The notes: generated by a model from the sequence alone, not told the origin. Shown: positions 1-8,677, counted from the stretch's first letter. The stretch is DNA of 33,442 bases from a virus (IMGVR_UViG_3300028025_006053:1-33442); one strand, 5' to 3'. Program-made: numbers and translations.

Positions 1-9
1 TATTTATAT
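1..9 (+). promoter_or_regulatory. Late-type promoter motif (TATTTATAT)
   Basis: The first nine bases read TATTTATAT, a variant of the TATTTATAA motif that recurs upstream of structural, lysis and homing-endonuclease genes here. The next start codon lies 25 bases downstream at 34. The window edge hides anything further upstream, so the call rests on similarity to the other copies. Confidence 0.35.
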
Positions 10-33
10 TAAAATACATAAACACAAAACAAC

Positions 34-342
34 ATGAAAAAAGAAACACTTAGAATGCAAATGTTGGCAGGTTTGATTACCGAAAGTCAATACAAACAAA
101 AATTAAATGAAGCTATGTTTTCTGTGGGGGATATGGTTGATTTAGGGGATGTTGATATGGGTGAGGGAAAAATTATATTAGTCACTGATTATAAATCACA
201 TGCGGATGAAATTGATAATGATATTGAAGAAGGAGGATGGGAATCTAGCACTCCAAGAGAAGAATTAACTTGGTATAAAATCCAAATGGAAGATGGGGAA
301 ATATATTGGTCAGATGAGGAAGAGTTAAGTGCATTTAATTAA
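34..342 (+). CDS. Small acidic protein of unknown function, beside the baseplate genes
   Basis: This 102-residue protein is not recognised. Its first 25 residues form a predicted amphipathic helix (ETLRMQMLAGLITESQYKQK). I believe that N-terminal pattern recurs at the ends of several marine phage proteins, but I cannot verify it here. The rest is strongly acidic and looks like a small beta-rich domain, with alternating hydrophobic residues and a VGDMVDLGDVD stretch reminiscent of SH3-like folds. There is no signal peptide or membrane segment. The start at 34 follows an A-rich leader without a Shine-Dalgarno sequence, as elsewhere here. Its position before the gp53-like gene suggests a structural or assembly role, but this is inference. 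Confidence 0.7.
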   Translation: MKKETLRMQMLAGLITESQYKQKLNEAMFSVGDMVDLGDVDMGEGKIILVTDYKSHADEIDNDIEEGGWESSTPREELTWYKIQMEDGEIYWSDEEELSAFN

Positions 343-436
343 TATGTAAAACAAACAAACCACTAACTATTAACTTAAATAAAATATCTAGAATAAAAAT
401 ATTTTAAACCTTACCTCATACAACACTACAAAAAGC

Positions 437-467
437 TTGGCTCTGCCAGGCTTTCTTTGTATCTTCC
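437..467 (+). promoter_or_regulatory. Bacteroidota-type promoter with hairpin spacer
   Basis: TTG at 437-439, a 20-base spacer (440-459), then TATCTTCC at 460-467. The stem AGCTTGGC / GCCAGGCT (one G-T pair, loop TCT) spans 434-452 and is followed by T-rich sequence, so the element may also terminate upstream transcripts. A nearly identical copy lies before dpdA (25443-25476). A TATTTATAA motif follows two bases later, so the downstream baseplate genes may have two promoters. Confidence 0.55.
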
Positions 468-468
468 A

Positions 469-477
469 TATTTATAA
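469..477 (+). promoter_or_regulatory. Late-type promoter motif (TATTTATAA)
   Basis: TATTTATAA ends 12 bases before the ATG at 490 of the gp53-like baseplate gene. The same nonamer precedes other structural, lysis and homing-endonuclease genes at similar distances. Its reverse complement contains TATAAATA, the T4 late promoter, but all genes here run rightward, so a + strand reading is more likely. Confidence 0.45.
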
Positions 478-489
478 CTAAAACAACCA

Positions 490-804
490 ATGTCACGTTA
501 TTCAACCACACCCGTAATTACAACACAAAACGACCCAAAACGTAGATATATCAACGTAAAATACCCTAGTATTCCACGCGATACATCTGACATTTACGTG
601 TTTGTTACCGTTGGAGACCGTTACGACTTGTTAGCACAAACATACTACGGTGATTCATCATTATGGTGGATCATATCAAGAGCAAACCCACAATTACCAT
701 CCGACACTCTATACCCTAGAGCCGGTGAACAAATACGCATACCCGCATCATTACGTGTACCCAATATTGTATCACAATTTGAAACAATGAACAAACAATT
801 ATAG
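490..804 (+). CDS. Baseplate wedge protein, gp53-like (LysM-like fold)
   Basis: This 104-residue protein resembles the small gp53/LysM-like baseplate wedge proteins of contractile-tailed phages. In T4, gp53 helps join wedges around the hub. The visible signature is the central stretch GDRYDLLAQTYYGD followed by SLWWIISRAN and a later PRAGEQIRIP, which is the usual order of a LysM-type fold in tail proteins: a helix after YDLLA, a WW pair, and a turn before a final strand. It starts at 490 behind both a promoter and a late-type motif, and is followed after two bases by the large hub-like gene. The family is fairly clear; equivalence to T4 gp53 is inference from size, motif and neighbours. Confidence 0.7.
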   Translation: MSRYSTTPVITTQNDPKRRYINVKYPSIPRDTSDIYVFVTVGDRYDLLAQTYYGDSSLWWIISRANPQLPSDTLYPRAGEQIRIPASLRVPNIVSQFETMNKQL

Positions 805-806
805 TT

Positions 807-3347
807 ATGCCAAAAATAATTGGAGAACCAATACCAGACTACGTTGCACATCAAATCAACAAACGCCAATCAGTTCATGGTAAAACCCATAATCGTACAG
901 CAGAAGACATTGCCTACCTTAACTCAAAAACAGCGTGGGTAAAATTAGCATCTGGAGTTGCATTAAGTGATGAGCGTATAACCAAAGAAAATTTACGTGG
1001 TAATACTGGATCATTACCATACAATACCCTAGCAAAACGCTACATTCTATTTGGAGGTATAGCCAGAAAAGAAGGTACTTCACTCATTCAACGTGGTACG
1101 GATATGGCCAATGACCAAAACGCCATATACGACACCTATACCGGAGTATATAATGTAAACGCAGACGAAAACCCAAGCAAATATGGTTTAGCACCTATGC
1201 CTGGGATCATATCAGCAGATATACAATGTTTAAACCGCGGTTCCATTAAGAAAGCCACAGTCAAAATCAAGTGCTACACACCAGAACAATTCCATATATT
1301 AGATTTACTATACATGCGTATAGGATATACCATGTTATTGGAGTGGGGTAGTAGTTTTTACCACAATGACGAAAAAAACAGGTGGGAAAACATGGGCTAC
1401 ACATTAACCGAGGCCGCTGATGGTTTCTTTGCCCAAACCGATTATTATGCAATGTTACCCCGCATTGAAGGATACCGTAAAGCCAAATCGGGTAACTACG
1501 ATGGGTTGATTTCAAAGGTAGTTAATTTTAACTGGTCGTTTGCCCAAGACGGTTCATACGATATCACACTGGAATTAATTAGTGTTGGTGATGTTATCGA
1601 ATCATTGAAATGTAATGTGATCCCACCATATGAAATGATCCAATTCATTAATCAATCATACACAGAATATACCGGAGAAACAGACAGCAATACAGAGCAA
1701 GACACCCAACAAGACAACCCAGCAAACAATATAATTTCATCGTATTTGTTCTTGCAAAAGTTATACTTAAACAAACAATTATCAAATCAAGGAACATCAT
1801 TCTCAGATATATGGAATTATAAGATTATAGGTGCAAACCCTTTAGTTCTGGACGCAAGAGACATCACTCTCAAGTATTCCGGTGGGCAAGTTGATTTGGG
1901 TGCAATCAAAATCAAACCACCAAAGGATGGTATCCAAATAAATGAAACCATATACACCCCAGAATTTCGCACTTCAGCAGAAGCAAGAGCATATGTTAAC
2001 CAAAATTACTCTGGATTAACTGAGATATCGGGGTTGGCTCCTTCTGTACATAATAATGAATTTGACATTACTGAACAACATATTCCTGGGGGGTCATCAA
2101 TGTACGTGGGTAGAATATGGAAAATATCTAATTCACAGGATATTGAAATTACATCCAATTATCCACACACTAATGTAGTGTATTTCAACTACAATAATGG
2201 TGAGCAAGAACAATCATCGGATTTGGGATTTTATATGCGATTAGGCCATTTACTCGATTTTATTCAAGACCGTGTAATCCCACACAATACAAAATCATCT
2301 CAACCATTAATTAAAATCGATAATAATACTGGTCTAAACAAAATGTATACTATGCCATACCAGGTATCGCTTGATCCTAGAGTATGTATAGTAAATGGTA
2401 GAGAAAAAGTAAACACAAAAGAATTCTATCCGGAATTGGATGCTTGGAAAATGGATGGAGAAGATTATACTGCTCGCATCATGAACATATATGTTAACCA
2501 TAATCATATCAACCAATTAGTTTTATCCCATTTGGATGAAAAAGGTAATTTCAACCTGTTTTCATTCCTGCAAACACTATGTACTGACATAAACAAAGCA
2601 TTGGGTGGTATCAACACACTAGAACCAACCATTAACGAAGATGAGCAAGTCATTACTATAATTGACCAATCATACTCACCTACAAAACAAGCAGGAGACA
2701 AATATGGGCTAGAGTTATATGGTTATAACCCAAAATTCAAGTCATCCAACTTTGTACGCAATATATCACTCAAAACAGAAATCACCCCAGAGTTCGCCAC
2801 TATGGCTACCATAGGTTCAACCGCAGGTGGTTATGTAAAAGGTACAGAAAACACTATGTTCTCAAAATGGAACGAAGGTATAATCGATCGATACAAAAAA
2901 GAATTCACCTCGGGAACACAAACACCCGAACAAATGAAAGAAGACGTACGTAAGACGTACCTAGAGGATTTCTGGAAGCAACGTTCATCTGCATTTGGGC
3001 TAAAAGTAAGCGATGGTAATGTTACATTGGATGACAATATAATTGAGAAAAACATAACCAATGTAACCGAGTTCTATAAATTAGTGTATGCTAAAATGCA
3101 AAAAGAAAACCCACAATACTCATCACCATCAAACGGTTTTATCCCAATCAGTTTGGGTGTTACTATGGACGGCATATCGGGTTTCAAGATATATAATTCA
3201 TTGAATGTATCAACCAAATTTTTACCCGCTAATTATGGGGAAAACTTACACTTTATTGTTAAAAGTGTAAACCATAAACTATCAAACAATGATTGGGAAA
3301 CGACATTAGAAACAGTAGTAATTGCAAAAAACGACACCAATGGCTGA
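807..3347 (+). CDS. Large baseplate or hub-like structural protein
   Basis: An 846-residue protein, the largest in the window. The N-terminal third contains KATVKIKCYTPEQFHILDLL and GYTMLLEWGSS, followed by a beta-rich stretch with NWSFAQDGSYDITLELISVG. The C-terminus reads LHFIVKSVNHKLSNNDWETT, the pattern with which many phage hub or tail-tube-initiator proteins end (a strand, H, then W-x-T-T-L-E-T). The middle (residues about 280-600) is variable, with long polar loops. No catalytic motif is seen. It lies directly after the gp53-like gene and overlaps the following GH19-domain gene by eight bases, the order expected for a hub next to a tail lysozyme. Assignment to the hub is inference; a structural baseplate role is likely. 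Confidence 0.6.
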   Translation: MPKIIGEPIPDYVAHQINKRQSVHGKTHNRTAEDIAYLNSKTAWVKLASGVALSDERITKENLRGNTGSLPYNTLAKRYILFGGIARKEGTSLIQRGTDMANDQNAIYDTYTGVYNVNADENPSKYGLAPMPGIISADIQCLNRGSIKKATVKIKCYTPEQFHILDLLYMRIGYTMLLEWGSSFYHNDEKNRWENMGYTLTEAADGFFAQTDYYAMLPRIEGYRKAKSGNYDGLISKVVNFNWSFAQDGSYDITLELISVGDVIESLKCNVIPPYEMIQFINQSYTEYTGETDSNTEQDTQQDNPANNIISSYLFLQKLYLNKQLSNQGTSFSDIWNYKIIGANPLVLDARDITLKYSGGQVDLGAIKIKPPKDGIQINETIYTPEFRTSAEARAYVNQNYSGLTEISGLAPSVHNNEFDITEQHIPGGSSMYVGRIWKISNSQDIEITSNYPHTNVVYFNYNNGEQEQSSDLGFYMRLGHLLDFIQDRVIPHNTKSSQPLIKIDNNTGLNKMYTMPYQVSLDPRVCIVNGREKVNTKEFYPELDAWKMDGEDYTARIMNIYVNHNHINQLVLSHLDEKGNFNLFSFLQTLCTDINKALGGINTLEPTINEDEQVITIIDQSYSPTKQAGDKYGLELYGYNPKFKSSNFVRNISLKTEITPEFATMATIGSTAGGYVKGTENTMFSKWNEGIIDRYKKEFTSGTQTPEQMKEDVRKTYLEDFWKQRSSAFGLKVSDGNVTLDDNIIEKNITNVTEFYKLVYAKMQKENPQYSSPSNGFIPISLGVTMDGISGFKIYNSLNVSTKFLPANYGENLHFIVKSVNHKLSNNDWETTLETVVIAKNDTNG

Positions 3348-4143
3348 TCAACCAAAACCATTTACATACGAGGTTACAACTAAATTCATTTTAGATTTGT
3401 TGGGAATGGGTGAGCAAATATCCTCCACCCAAAACCCCCAAACCCCCAAATATACCTCATCTAGCTCTACCAAAATCCCCCGTTCATCAGAACATATAAT
3501 CAGTAAAATTATATCAGTGGCAAAATATAATTTTAATATTACAGATAGAGAACGCCTCACAGCATTATTAGTAGTGGCTGGGGGAGAAACTAGATTCAAT
3601 GCAGCCATATCAGAAAATTTCAATTATTCCTTAGACTCAGCAAAAAAGACATTCTCCAAACTTAGAGCATTACCCGACGATAAAGCCATACAGTATATAC
3701 CATCAGTTAAGGGTGGAAAAGGGACACAGGAAAAACTAGCTAATTTTTTATATGCTGGGCAAAATGGGAATACTCAAACAACAGATGGGTGGAAGTATAG
3801 AGGTCGAGGTTTATCCCAAGTAACAGGAAGAGGAAATTATCAATCAGTACAAAACAAAATTATTGCAAAAAATTTCCCTGGCTTAGATATAGTAAAAAAC
3901 CCTGAGATGTTGACCAGTAACGAGGATGTAAATGTGTGGGTATTAATCGATGGTAAAATTAAAGGACTATTCGGAAAAAAACTCACCCCAAACAACAAAT
4001 CATACTTAACCGATGCCATTACCATCCAACAAACCCAAAATGGGGGGGCATACTCATTTACCTCAGTAACCCATAATTATATAGACATATTAAATGCAAT
4101 TAATAGCACTCCTTGGGTGCAGGATTTAATCAAAAACATCTAA
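3340..4143 (+). CDS. GH19-type lysozyme domain protein, probably tail-associated
   Basis: A 267-residue protein with a proline/serine-rich linker (about 30-50) and a glycoside hydrolase 19-like domain from about 55 to the end. Diagnostic features are GGETRFNAAISENFNYS, with candidate catalytic Glu83 and Glu92, and the family block GWKYRGRGLSQVTG at 150-163. Known GH19 phage enzymes cleave the sugar backbone of peptidoglycan. There is no signal peptide. The start at 3340 (ATGGCTGA) overlaps the preceding hub-like gene and is preferred over an upstream in-frame ATG at 3322. Baseplate neighbours suggest it cuts the wall during DNA injection, like T4 gp5, rather than at lysis. A second GH19 enzyme lies in the lysis cassette at 16715. 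Confidence 0.8.
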   Translation: MADQPKPFTYEVTTKFILDLLGMGEQISSTQNPQTPKYTSSSSTKIPRSSEHIISKIISVAKYNFNITDRERLTALLVVAGGETRFNAAISENFNYSLDSAKKTFSKLRALPDDKAIQYIPSVKGGKGTQEKLANFLYAGQNGNTQTTDGWKYRGRGLSQVTGRGNYQSVQNKIIAKNFPGLDIVKNPEMLTSNEDVNVWVLIDGKIKGLFGKKLTPNNKSYLTDAITIQQTQNGGAYSFTSVTHNYIDILNAINSTPWVQDLIKNI

Positions 4144-4145
4144 CC

Positions 4146-4724
4146 ATGTACTTCCCATCATCCCAATACACCCCCAACCTATACACCAATGGTGGAGAAT
4201 ACATTCTATCCACCACACGAGAATCATACACGGGCTACTATTTCACCACATACCAAAACAAAATATACACTGGCAAAACACCAAACGATCTACCCAACAT
4301 AGAATTACTCCCAGCTGTACAAACACAGGAAGCACCACCATACACCACTGTGATTCCACCAGTGGAAATAGATGTGTTGGGAAACAGCGATTCTCCGGTG
4401 CGTTACTTGCCTCAATCCATTGTTTCACTACCTACATCGAGCGACTACGATGCGGGTTATTTTACGCGTTATTTTTGCAAGAAAAACAACGAACTAAAGT
4501 ACATGGAAACAGACGAGGAAACATACAACAAATTATCATCCAAATCATCCACCATTGCATGGGACCTATACTCACCATCATTGGTAAACTGGTATATAGT
4601 GGGTGATGAGCAAAAAACATACTTAATCAACAAAACATCTGTGCAATTGGTTGAGCGAGACAACCAGTGGTATGGTTTCACTAATTGGTTTAAGGGCAAT
4701 TTTGCGAAATATTTGGCTTTATAG
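4146..4724 (+). CDS. Structural protein of unknown function
   Basis: A 192-residue protein starting at the ATG two bases after the GH19 gene; an in-frame ATG at 4113 would overlap that gene by 31 bases and is less likely. The N-terminus is rich in Tyr, Thr and Pro, with YILSTTRESYTGYYFTT and NKIYTGKTPND, suggesting an extended arm or beta structure. The C-terminus contains SLVNWYIVGDEQKTYLIN and ends in an aromatic, basic stretch. No enzymatic motif, signal peptide or membrane segment is visible. It is the last gene of the baseplate block before the replication genes, so a tail or baseplate component is the natural guess, without direct evidence. Confidence 0.6.
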   Translation: MYFPSSQYTPNLYTNGGEYILSTTRESYTGYYFTTYQNKIYTGKTPNDLPNIELLPAVQTQEAPPYTTVIPPVEIDVLGNSDSPVRYLPQSIVSLPTSSDYDAGYFTRYFCKKNNELKYMETDEETYNKLSSKSSTIAWDLYSPSLVNWYIVGDEQKTYLINKTSVQLVERDNQWYGFTNWFKGNFAKYLAL

Positions 4725-4743
4725 TATAGGATTTGTATCTTCA
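4712..4743 (+). promoter_or_regulatory. Promoter for the polymerase gene; start codon within about five bases of the -7 box
   Basis: TTTG at 4712-4715, exactly 20 bases, then TATCTTCA at 4736-4743. The -33 element lies inside the last codons of the upstream gene. The ATG of the polymerase gene at 4748 is only four bases past the -7 box, so transcription would begin at or very near the start codon and give a leaderless or nearly leaderless mRNA. Confidence 0.55.
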
Positions 4744-4747
4744 ACCC

Positions 4748-5992
4748 ATGTTTTGGCTAATAGAAGATACACAAAAAATTGATTTATTCACCCGCATGCG
4801 CTTTTCGGAGGCATACGTTGAAGTTATCCCTGTTTCCCACAAACAACACCACTCAAAAAACACCATTTCATTGGTGTTTATTCACCCATTAAACCACCCA
4901 AAAGGGTATATTTTACCCATTACCCACAACGATGCTATATGTGTGGAGGAACACTACCTTCACTCACTACTCGATTCGATTGAAACCATACACACACCAG
5001 ACAAAAAAACACTACTATATTACATTAACCACCCAAACATACTCCAGCCGTTACCAAACCATTTCACACCACACAAAACAACCACACACGAGCATTTCAC
5101 TAAACTATATTCAACCAACAAACAATTAAACACAATTATACCGTTGGTTAAACATTACGAGGCGTGTATGGTAAACTTCAAATCGTTTGTGGTTAAACAA
5201 ACAAACCCATTCTACAACAACATAGTTATACCTGCATACCACAAACTAGAGCAGTGCGGTATAAAAGTAGATACGGCGTTGTATAAGCAGTATTTTGGTA
5301 AGTCCACCGAGGACTATGCCTACACAAACTACAACCTGTTAACCACAACTACTCGCCCCTCAAACGTGTTCAACGGTATCAACTATTCAACACTAAGTAA
5401 AGAAAATGGAGAAAGAAAATGTTTTATCCCACGCAATGGCGTATTTATTGAGTTTGACGTTAGTGCTTATCACCCTCGTTTGCTTGCCCGTATACTGGAT
5501 TATGACTTCGGCGATGTCGATATTCATCAACATTTTGCGGAGCTATATAATGTGGATTACGCAAAAGCAAAGGAGATCACTTTCCAGCAGCTATATGGAG
5601 GAATTTGGAAACAATACAAAGACTTAGTATATTTCCGTAAAGCACAACAATATTTAGACCAATTGTGGGACCAATTCAACTATCAAGGATACGTTGAGTG
5701 CCCAACATCCAAACTACGTTTTTATCGTGAAAACATAGAGGATGCAACACCCAACAAGATACTAAACTATATATTGCAAGCAGAGGAAACATCCACAAAC
5801 GCACTCATATTAAACGATATACATGAGTTGCTAGATGGTAAAAATACAAAAGTTATACTAGTTGTATTTGATTCATTTTTATTGGACGTAGACAAAACAG
5901 AAAAAGACACAATACAGCAAATACTAAATATATTCAGCAAATACAACCTGGATGTAAAATTTAAACACGGTAACGATTACCAATTAACCTAA
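4748..5992 (+). CDS. Short family A DNA polymerase (PolA-like palm/fingers)
   Basis: A 414-residue DNA polymerase of the Pol I family. The polymerase domain lies at about 195-414: TTTTRPSN (where Pol I has a TATGRLSS-type block), motif A EFDVSAYHPRLLA with catalytic Asp237, motif B AKEITFQQLYGG (Lys275, Tyr283), a YVECPTSKLRFY strand, and motif C VVFDSFLLDV with Asp375. Motif C has Phe where Pol I has His (HD to FD), and the motif B Arg four residues before the Lys appears to be Tyr. Residues 1-150 match no exonuclease motif I can see, so proofreading may be absent or degenerate. T4 itself uses a family B polymerase, so this is a notable replacement or an accessory enzyme. ATG 4748 is chosen over an upstream TTG at 4733. 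Confidence 0.8.
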   Translation: MFWLIEDTQKIDLFTRMRFSEAYVEVIPVSHKQHHSKNTISLVFIHPLNHPKGYILPITHNDAICVEEHYLHSLLDSIETIHTPDKKTLLYYINHPNILQPLPNHFTPHKTTTHEHFTKLYSTNKQLNTIIPLVKHYEACMVNFKSFVVKQTNPFYNNIVIPAYHKLEQCGIKVDTALYKQYFGKSTEDYAYTNYNLLTTTTRPSNVFNGINYSTLSKENGERKCFIPRNGVFIEFDVSAYHPRLLARILDYDFGDVDIHQHFAELYNVDYAKAKEITFQQLYGGIWKQYKDLVYFRKAQQYLDQLWDQFNYQGYVECPTSKLRFYRENIEDATPNKILNYILQAEETSTNALILNDIHELLDGKNTKVILVVFDSFLLDVDKTEKDTIQQILNIFSKYNLDVKFKHGNDYQLT

Positions 5993-6003
5993 AACAAGCA
6001 GTT

Positions 6004-6477
6004 ATGAACCACACTTTACTTGATCCTTCACATATGTATAAGGCAGACACATTGTATGACTATGACTCATACATGAACTTAGACATTATGCTCAACAACC
6101 GATTACTATGTACCTTCACTCCGTTGGAGGAACTCGATATATTAGTGGAAACTTTATCCCGCACATACAACATCATGTACAACAAAATGTTTGTTTTACA
6201 CATCAAATCAAACAACGAGTACGTACTGACATACAACATTGACCAAGGCAATATAGACTCTATCCCGGAAAACACCATTTTGGTACACCGCAAAAAAGAA
6301 CACAACGTGTTATACACTATCAACTCATTAAACGAGCTGATACGCAGATTAAACGGTGGTGTAGTTGATCCAAAATTCCCAATCGATTGGAGACACTACA
6401 AAAATAGTATATTATTGACCCAGAATGGCGAATTGAAACAATTGCAAACACGCATATTCAAGATTATTGAACTTTGA
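6004..6477 (+). CDS. Protein of unknown function next to the polymerase
   Basis: A 157-residue protein starting 11 bases after the polymerase gene, with a GTTATG start context seen at many genes here. It contains DTLYDYDSYMNLDIMLNNRL near the N-terminus, a helical middle and a mixed C-terminus with DWRHYKNSILLTQNGELKQL. No signal peptide, membrane segment, metal-binding cluster or nucleotide-binding loop is visible. Cotranscription with the polymerase and the terminator just downstream suggest a role in replication or in controlling it. I do not recognise the family; T4 RegA or a clamp-related factor cannot be supported from sequence. Confidence 0.65.
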   Translation: MNHTLLDPSHMYKADTLYDYDSYMNLDIMLNNRLLCTFTPLEELDILVETLSRTYNIMYNKMFVLHIKSNNEYVLTYNIDQGNIDSIPENTILVHRKKEHNVLYTINSLNELIRRLNGGVVDPKFPIDWRHYKNSILLTQNGELKQLQTRIFKIIEL

Positions 6478-6501
6478 TCATAATTTGATTTTTGTTTTTT
6501 T

Positions 6502-6529
6502 GCTCGCAACTAAGTTTGCGAGCTTTTTT
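6502..6529 (+). terminator. Intrinsic terminator after the polymerase operon
   Basis: An eight-base-pair stem GCTCGCAA (6502-6509) / TTGCGAGC (6516-6523) with a six-base loop is followed by six T residues. It lies 25 bases after the stop at 6477 and just before the promoter for gp32. Confidence 0.8.
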
Positions 6530-6537
6530 AACCTTAC

Positions 6538-6568
6538 TTGGCTTCCACACAAGCCATTAGTATATTCA
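6538..6568 (+). promoter_or_regulatory. Promoter for the gp32-like gene
   Basis: TTG at 6538-6540, a 20-base spacer, then TATATTCA at 6561-6568, 26 bases before the ATG at 6595. The spacer carries a short inverted repeat (GGCTT, 6540-6544 / AAGCC, 6551-6555) beginning at the -33 element. It directly follows the terminator at 6502-6529. Confidence 0.55.
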
Positions 6569-6594
6569 CCAGTAACATTTAAAATAAGTTATAT

Positions 6595-7440
6595 ATGAAT
6601 CTAGATGCAATTAAACGCAAATTGGAAGGCTTCCAAAAGCTACCAAACCAATCAAACCAAAACCAGCAAACGTTAAAACGTTTCAAACCAACAATCGGTA
6701 AACAAGCAATTCGTGTTGTACCATACAAATTCAACAAAGAATATCCGTTCATCGAGATGAAATTCTACTACAACATCGGTAACAAGAAAGTAATCGCATC
6801 ACCATTAAACTGGGGAGAAAAAGACCCGATTGCAGAATTTGCAAAGCAATTAAGAGGCACAAACGACAAAGAAAACTGGCGTTTAGCGAAAAAACTTGAC
6901 CCTAAAATGCGTATTTTTGTTCCTGTTATTGTACGTGGAGAAGAGGAAGAAGGCGTTCGTTTATGGGAATTTGGAAAAGAAACATACGAGGCATTCCTAC
7001 AATTAGCAGCAGACGAAGAAGTAGGCGATTTCACAGACATATTAAACGGTAGAGACATCAAACTTACCACTGTTGGTCCTGAGTCAACTGGAACAAAATA
7101 CAACAAAACAACCATTTCACCTGCAATGAAAACGTCACCGTTATCAGAAGACAAAGCAGAGTTAGAGGCATGGTTGGAGAACCAAGACAATCCATTGGAA
7201 ATGTACAAAGCATTACCATTTGATACAATCAAAGTAGCATTGTCAGAATGGTTAAACCCAGAGGAAGACTCGGATGATGTAATGAAAATGCCAGAGAAAG
7301 AAACAGTAGCAGAAGAGGTAGCGAAACCAGCACAATCAAACTACAGTTTATCTGCTAAACCAGCGGCTAAGAAAACCAAAGCAGACAAATTCGACGAGTT
7401 ATTCGACGACGATGATGACGATAACGACATGCCGTTTTAA
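6595..7440 (+). CDS. 32: Single-stranded DNA-binding protein, gp32-like
   Basis: A 281-residue T4 gp32-type ssDNA-binding protein. The N-terminus (MNLDAIKRKLEGFQ) resembles the basic self-association segment. The core has TIGKQAIRVVPYKFN, PLNWGEKDPIAEF and RLWEFGKETYEAFLQL, typical of phage gp32 OB-fold proteins. The C-terminus is a long acidic tail (about 240-281) of Asp residues ending NDMPF. Known roles are coating ssDNA at forks and loading recombination proteins. The protein contains no Cys, so the zinc-binding subdomain of T4 gp32 is absent. The DMPF tip resembles bacterial SSB tails, which recruit partners. It has its own promoter and a terminator at 7451, fitting high expression. Confidence 0.88.
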   Translation: MNLDAIKRKLEGFQKLPNQSNQNQQTLKRFKPTIGKQAIRVVPYKFNKEYPFIEMKFYYNIGNKKVIASPLNWGEKDPIAEFAKQLRGTNDKENWRLAKKLDPKMRIFVPVIVRGEEEEGVRLWEFGKETYEAFLQLAADEEVGDFTDILNGRDIKLTTVGPESTGTKYNKTTISPAMKTSPLSEDKAELEAWLENQDNPLEMYKALPFDTIKVALSEWLNPEEDSDDVMKMPEKETVAEEVAKPAQSNYSLSAKPAAKKTKADKFDELFDDDDDDNDMPF

Positions 7441-7450
7441 CCACATAAAT

Positions 7451-7479
7451 TATAGCCTACATTGTTAGGCTATATTTTT
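7451..7479 (+). terminator. Intrinsic terminator after gp32
   Basis: A nine-base-pair stem TATAGCCTA (7451-7459) / TAGGCTATA (7466-7474) with a six-base loop is followed by five T residues. It sits 10 bases after the gp32 stop codon. A late-motif-like CATTTATAT follows at 7484-7492, just before uvsX. Confidence 0.7.
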
Positions 7480-7506
7480 CATCATTTATATTATTTAAAC
7501 AAAGTT

Positions 7507-8610
7507 ATGGCAAAAGGAAGAAAATCTATATCGGAGGCGGTTGACGCTCAAATCAAGGGCAAGTTTTCCCTAGACAAATTCAAACAAAGCAAGGGACTTG
7601 CATCCAACGTAAAATTCAAGGAACAAAAGTGGATCCCGTTTTCACCTGCATTGCAAGAAGCACTATCTATCCCTGGTTGTCCTATGGGGCATATTACTAT
7701 AGCTAGAGGTAGATCGGATTCTGGTAAAACCACACTCATGATCGAATTAGCAGCCGCAGCACAGAAGCAGGGGGTGTTACCTATATTCATTATCACGGAA
7801 ATGAAGTGGTCGTTCGACCATGCCGAGAAAATGGGATTTGAACTGACCAAAGTAATTGACCCGGATGATCCTGAAAATGTAGACTACGAAGGTTTCTTCA
7901 TCTACGTAGATAGAAGTACACTCAACACAATAGAGGATGTAGCTGAGTTCATTGCAGACATGTTAATTTCACAAAAGAAAGGCGATTTACCATACGACTT
8001 ATTATTCCTATGGGATTCGGTGGGTTCTATACCATGTGAGATGTCTGTAAACGCGAACAAAAACAACCCGCAATGGAATGCTGGAGCTATGGCAACGCAA
8101 TTTGGTAATTTCATCAACCAGAAATTCCCTATGTCACGAAAAGTCAGCTCGCCATACACCAATACATTGTTTGTAGTAAACAAGGTGGGAGTACAACCAG
8201 CAGAAACACCTATGTCTCGACCTAAAATGACGAACAAAGGAGGGGATGCCATGTACTGGGACGCTTCACTAGTAATCACATTCGGTAACGTTACTAATTC
8301 TGGTACATCAAAAATCAAGGCAATCAAAAACAAGAAAAACGTGGAGTTTGCTAAACGTACCAAAATAGCAATAGACAAAATCCACTTAGACAATGGTATT
8401 GCCACTCAAGCTACAGTAATAGTGACACCACATGGATTCATTGACGATTCAGACAACGCTATCAAGAAATACAAAAACGATTATTCAAACGAATGGTTCC
8501 AGGATGCTACTGGAGAAATCGACATAATCGAGGACAATTCAGAATGGGATGAAAAACAATCCATATCTGAAATATTGGATATGGTTAGCAATGACAGTGA
8601 CAATGGCTAG
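7507..8610 (+). CDS. uvsX: UvsX/RecA-like strand-exchange protein
   Basis: A 367-residue RecA-family recombinase of the T4 UvsX type. It binds ssDNA, pairs homologous strands and drives recombination-dependent replication and repair. Walker A is ARGRSDSGKTTL (GRSDSGKTT at 68-76) and Walker B is YDLLFLWDSVGS (163-174), followed by MSRPKMTNKGGDAMYW, corresponding to RecA loop 2 and the adjacent strand. The C-terminus is acidic (IIEDNSEWDEKQ). The start at 7507 (AAAGTTATGG) is chosen over an in-frame ATG at 7462, which falls inside the upstream terminator hairpin. It follows gp32, its natural partner. An HNH endonuclease gene lies directly downstream, but uvsX itself is intact. Confidence 0.9.
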   Translation: MAKGRKSISEAVDAQIKGKFSLDKFKQSKGLASNVKFKEQKWIPFSPALQEALSIPGCPMGHITIARGRSDSGKTTLMIELAAAAQKQGVLPIFIITEMKWSFDHAEKMGFELTKVIDPDDPENVDYEGFFIYVDRSTLNTIEDVAEFIADMLISQKKGDLPYDLLFLWDSVGSIPCEMSVNANKNNPQWNAGAMATQFGNFINQKFPMSRKVSSPYTNTLFVVNKVGVQPAETPMSRPKMTNKGGDAMYWDASLVITFGNVTNSGTSKIKAIKNKKNVEFAKRTKIAIDKIHLDNGIATQATVIVTPHGFIDDSDNAIKKYKNDYSNEWFQDATGEIDIIEDNSEWDEKQSISEILDMVSNDSDNG

Positions 8611-8650
8611 TTAGCTTATCTTCCTCCGTTCATCTCCTTGGATTGCATAA

Positions 8651-8659
8651 TATTTATAA
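8651..8659 (+). promoter_or_regulatory. Late-type promoter motif before the HNH gene
   Basis: TATTTATAA lies 18 bases before the ATG at 8678. No TTG/TAnnTT pair at the usual spacing is seen here, so if the endonuclease gene has its own promoter this motif is the best candidate. Confidence 0.45.
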
Positions 8660-8677
8660 TAAACACACCAATTTATT

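Noticed and set aside
469-477. T4-type late promoter reading leftward (TATAAATA on the minus strand)
   Set aside because: No convincing minus-strand gene exists anywhere in the window, and the motif lies at a similar distance before several rightward genes.
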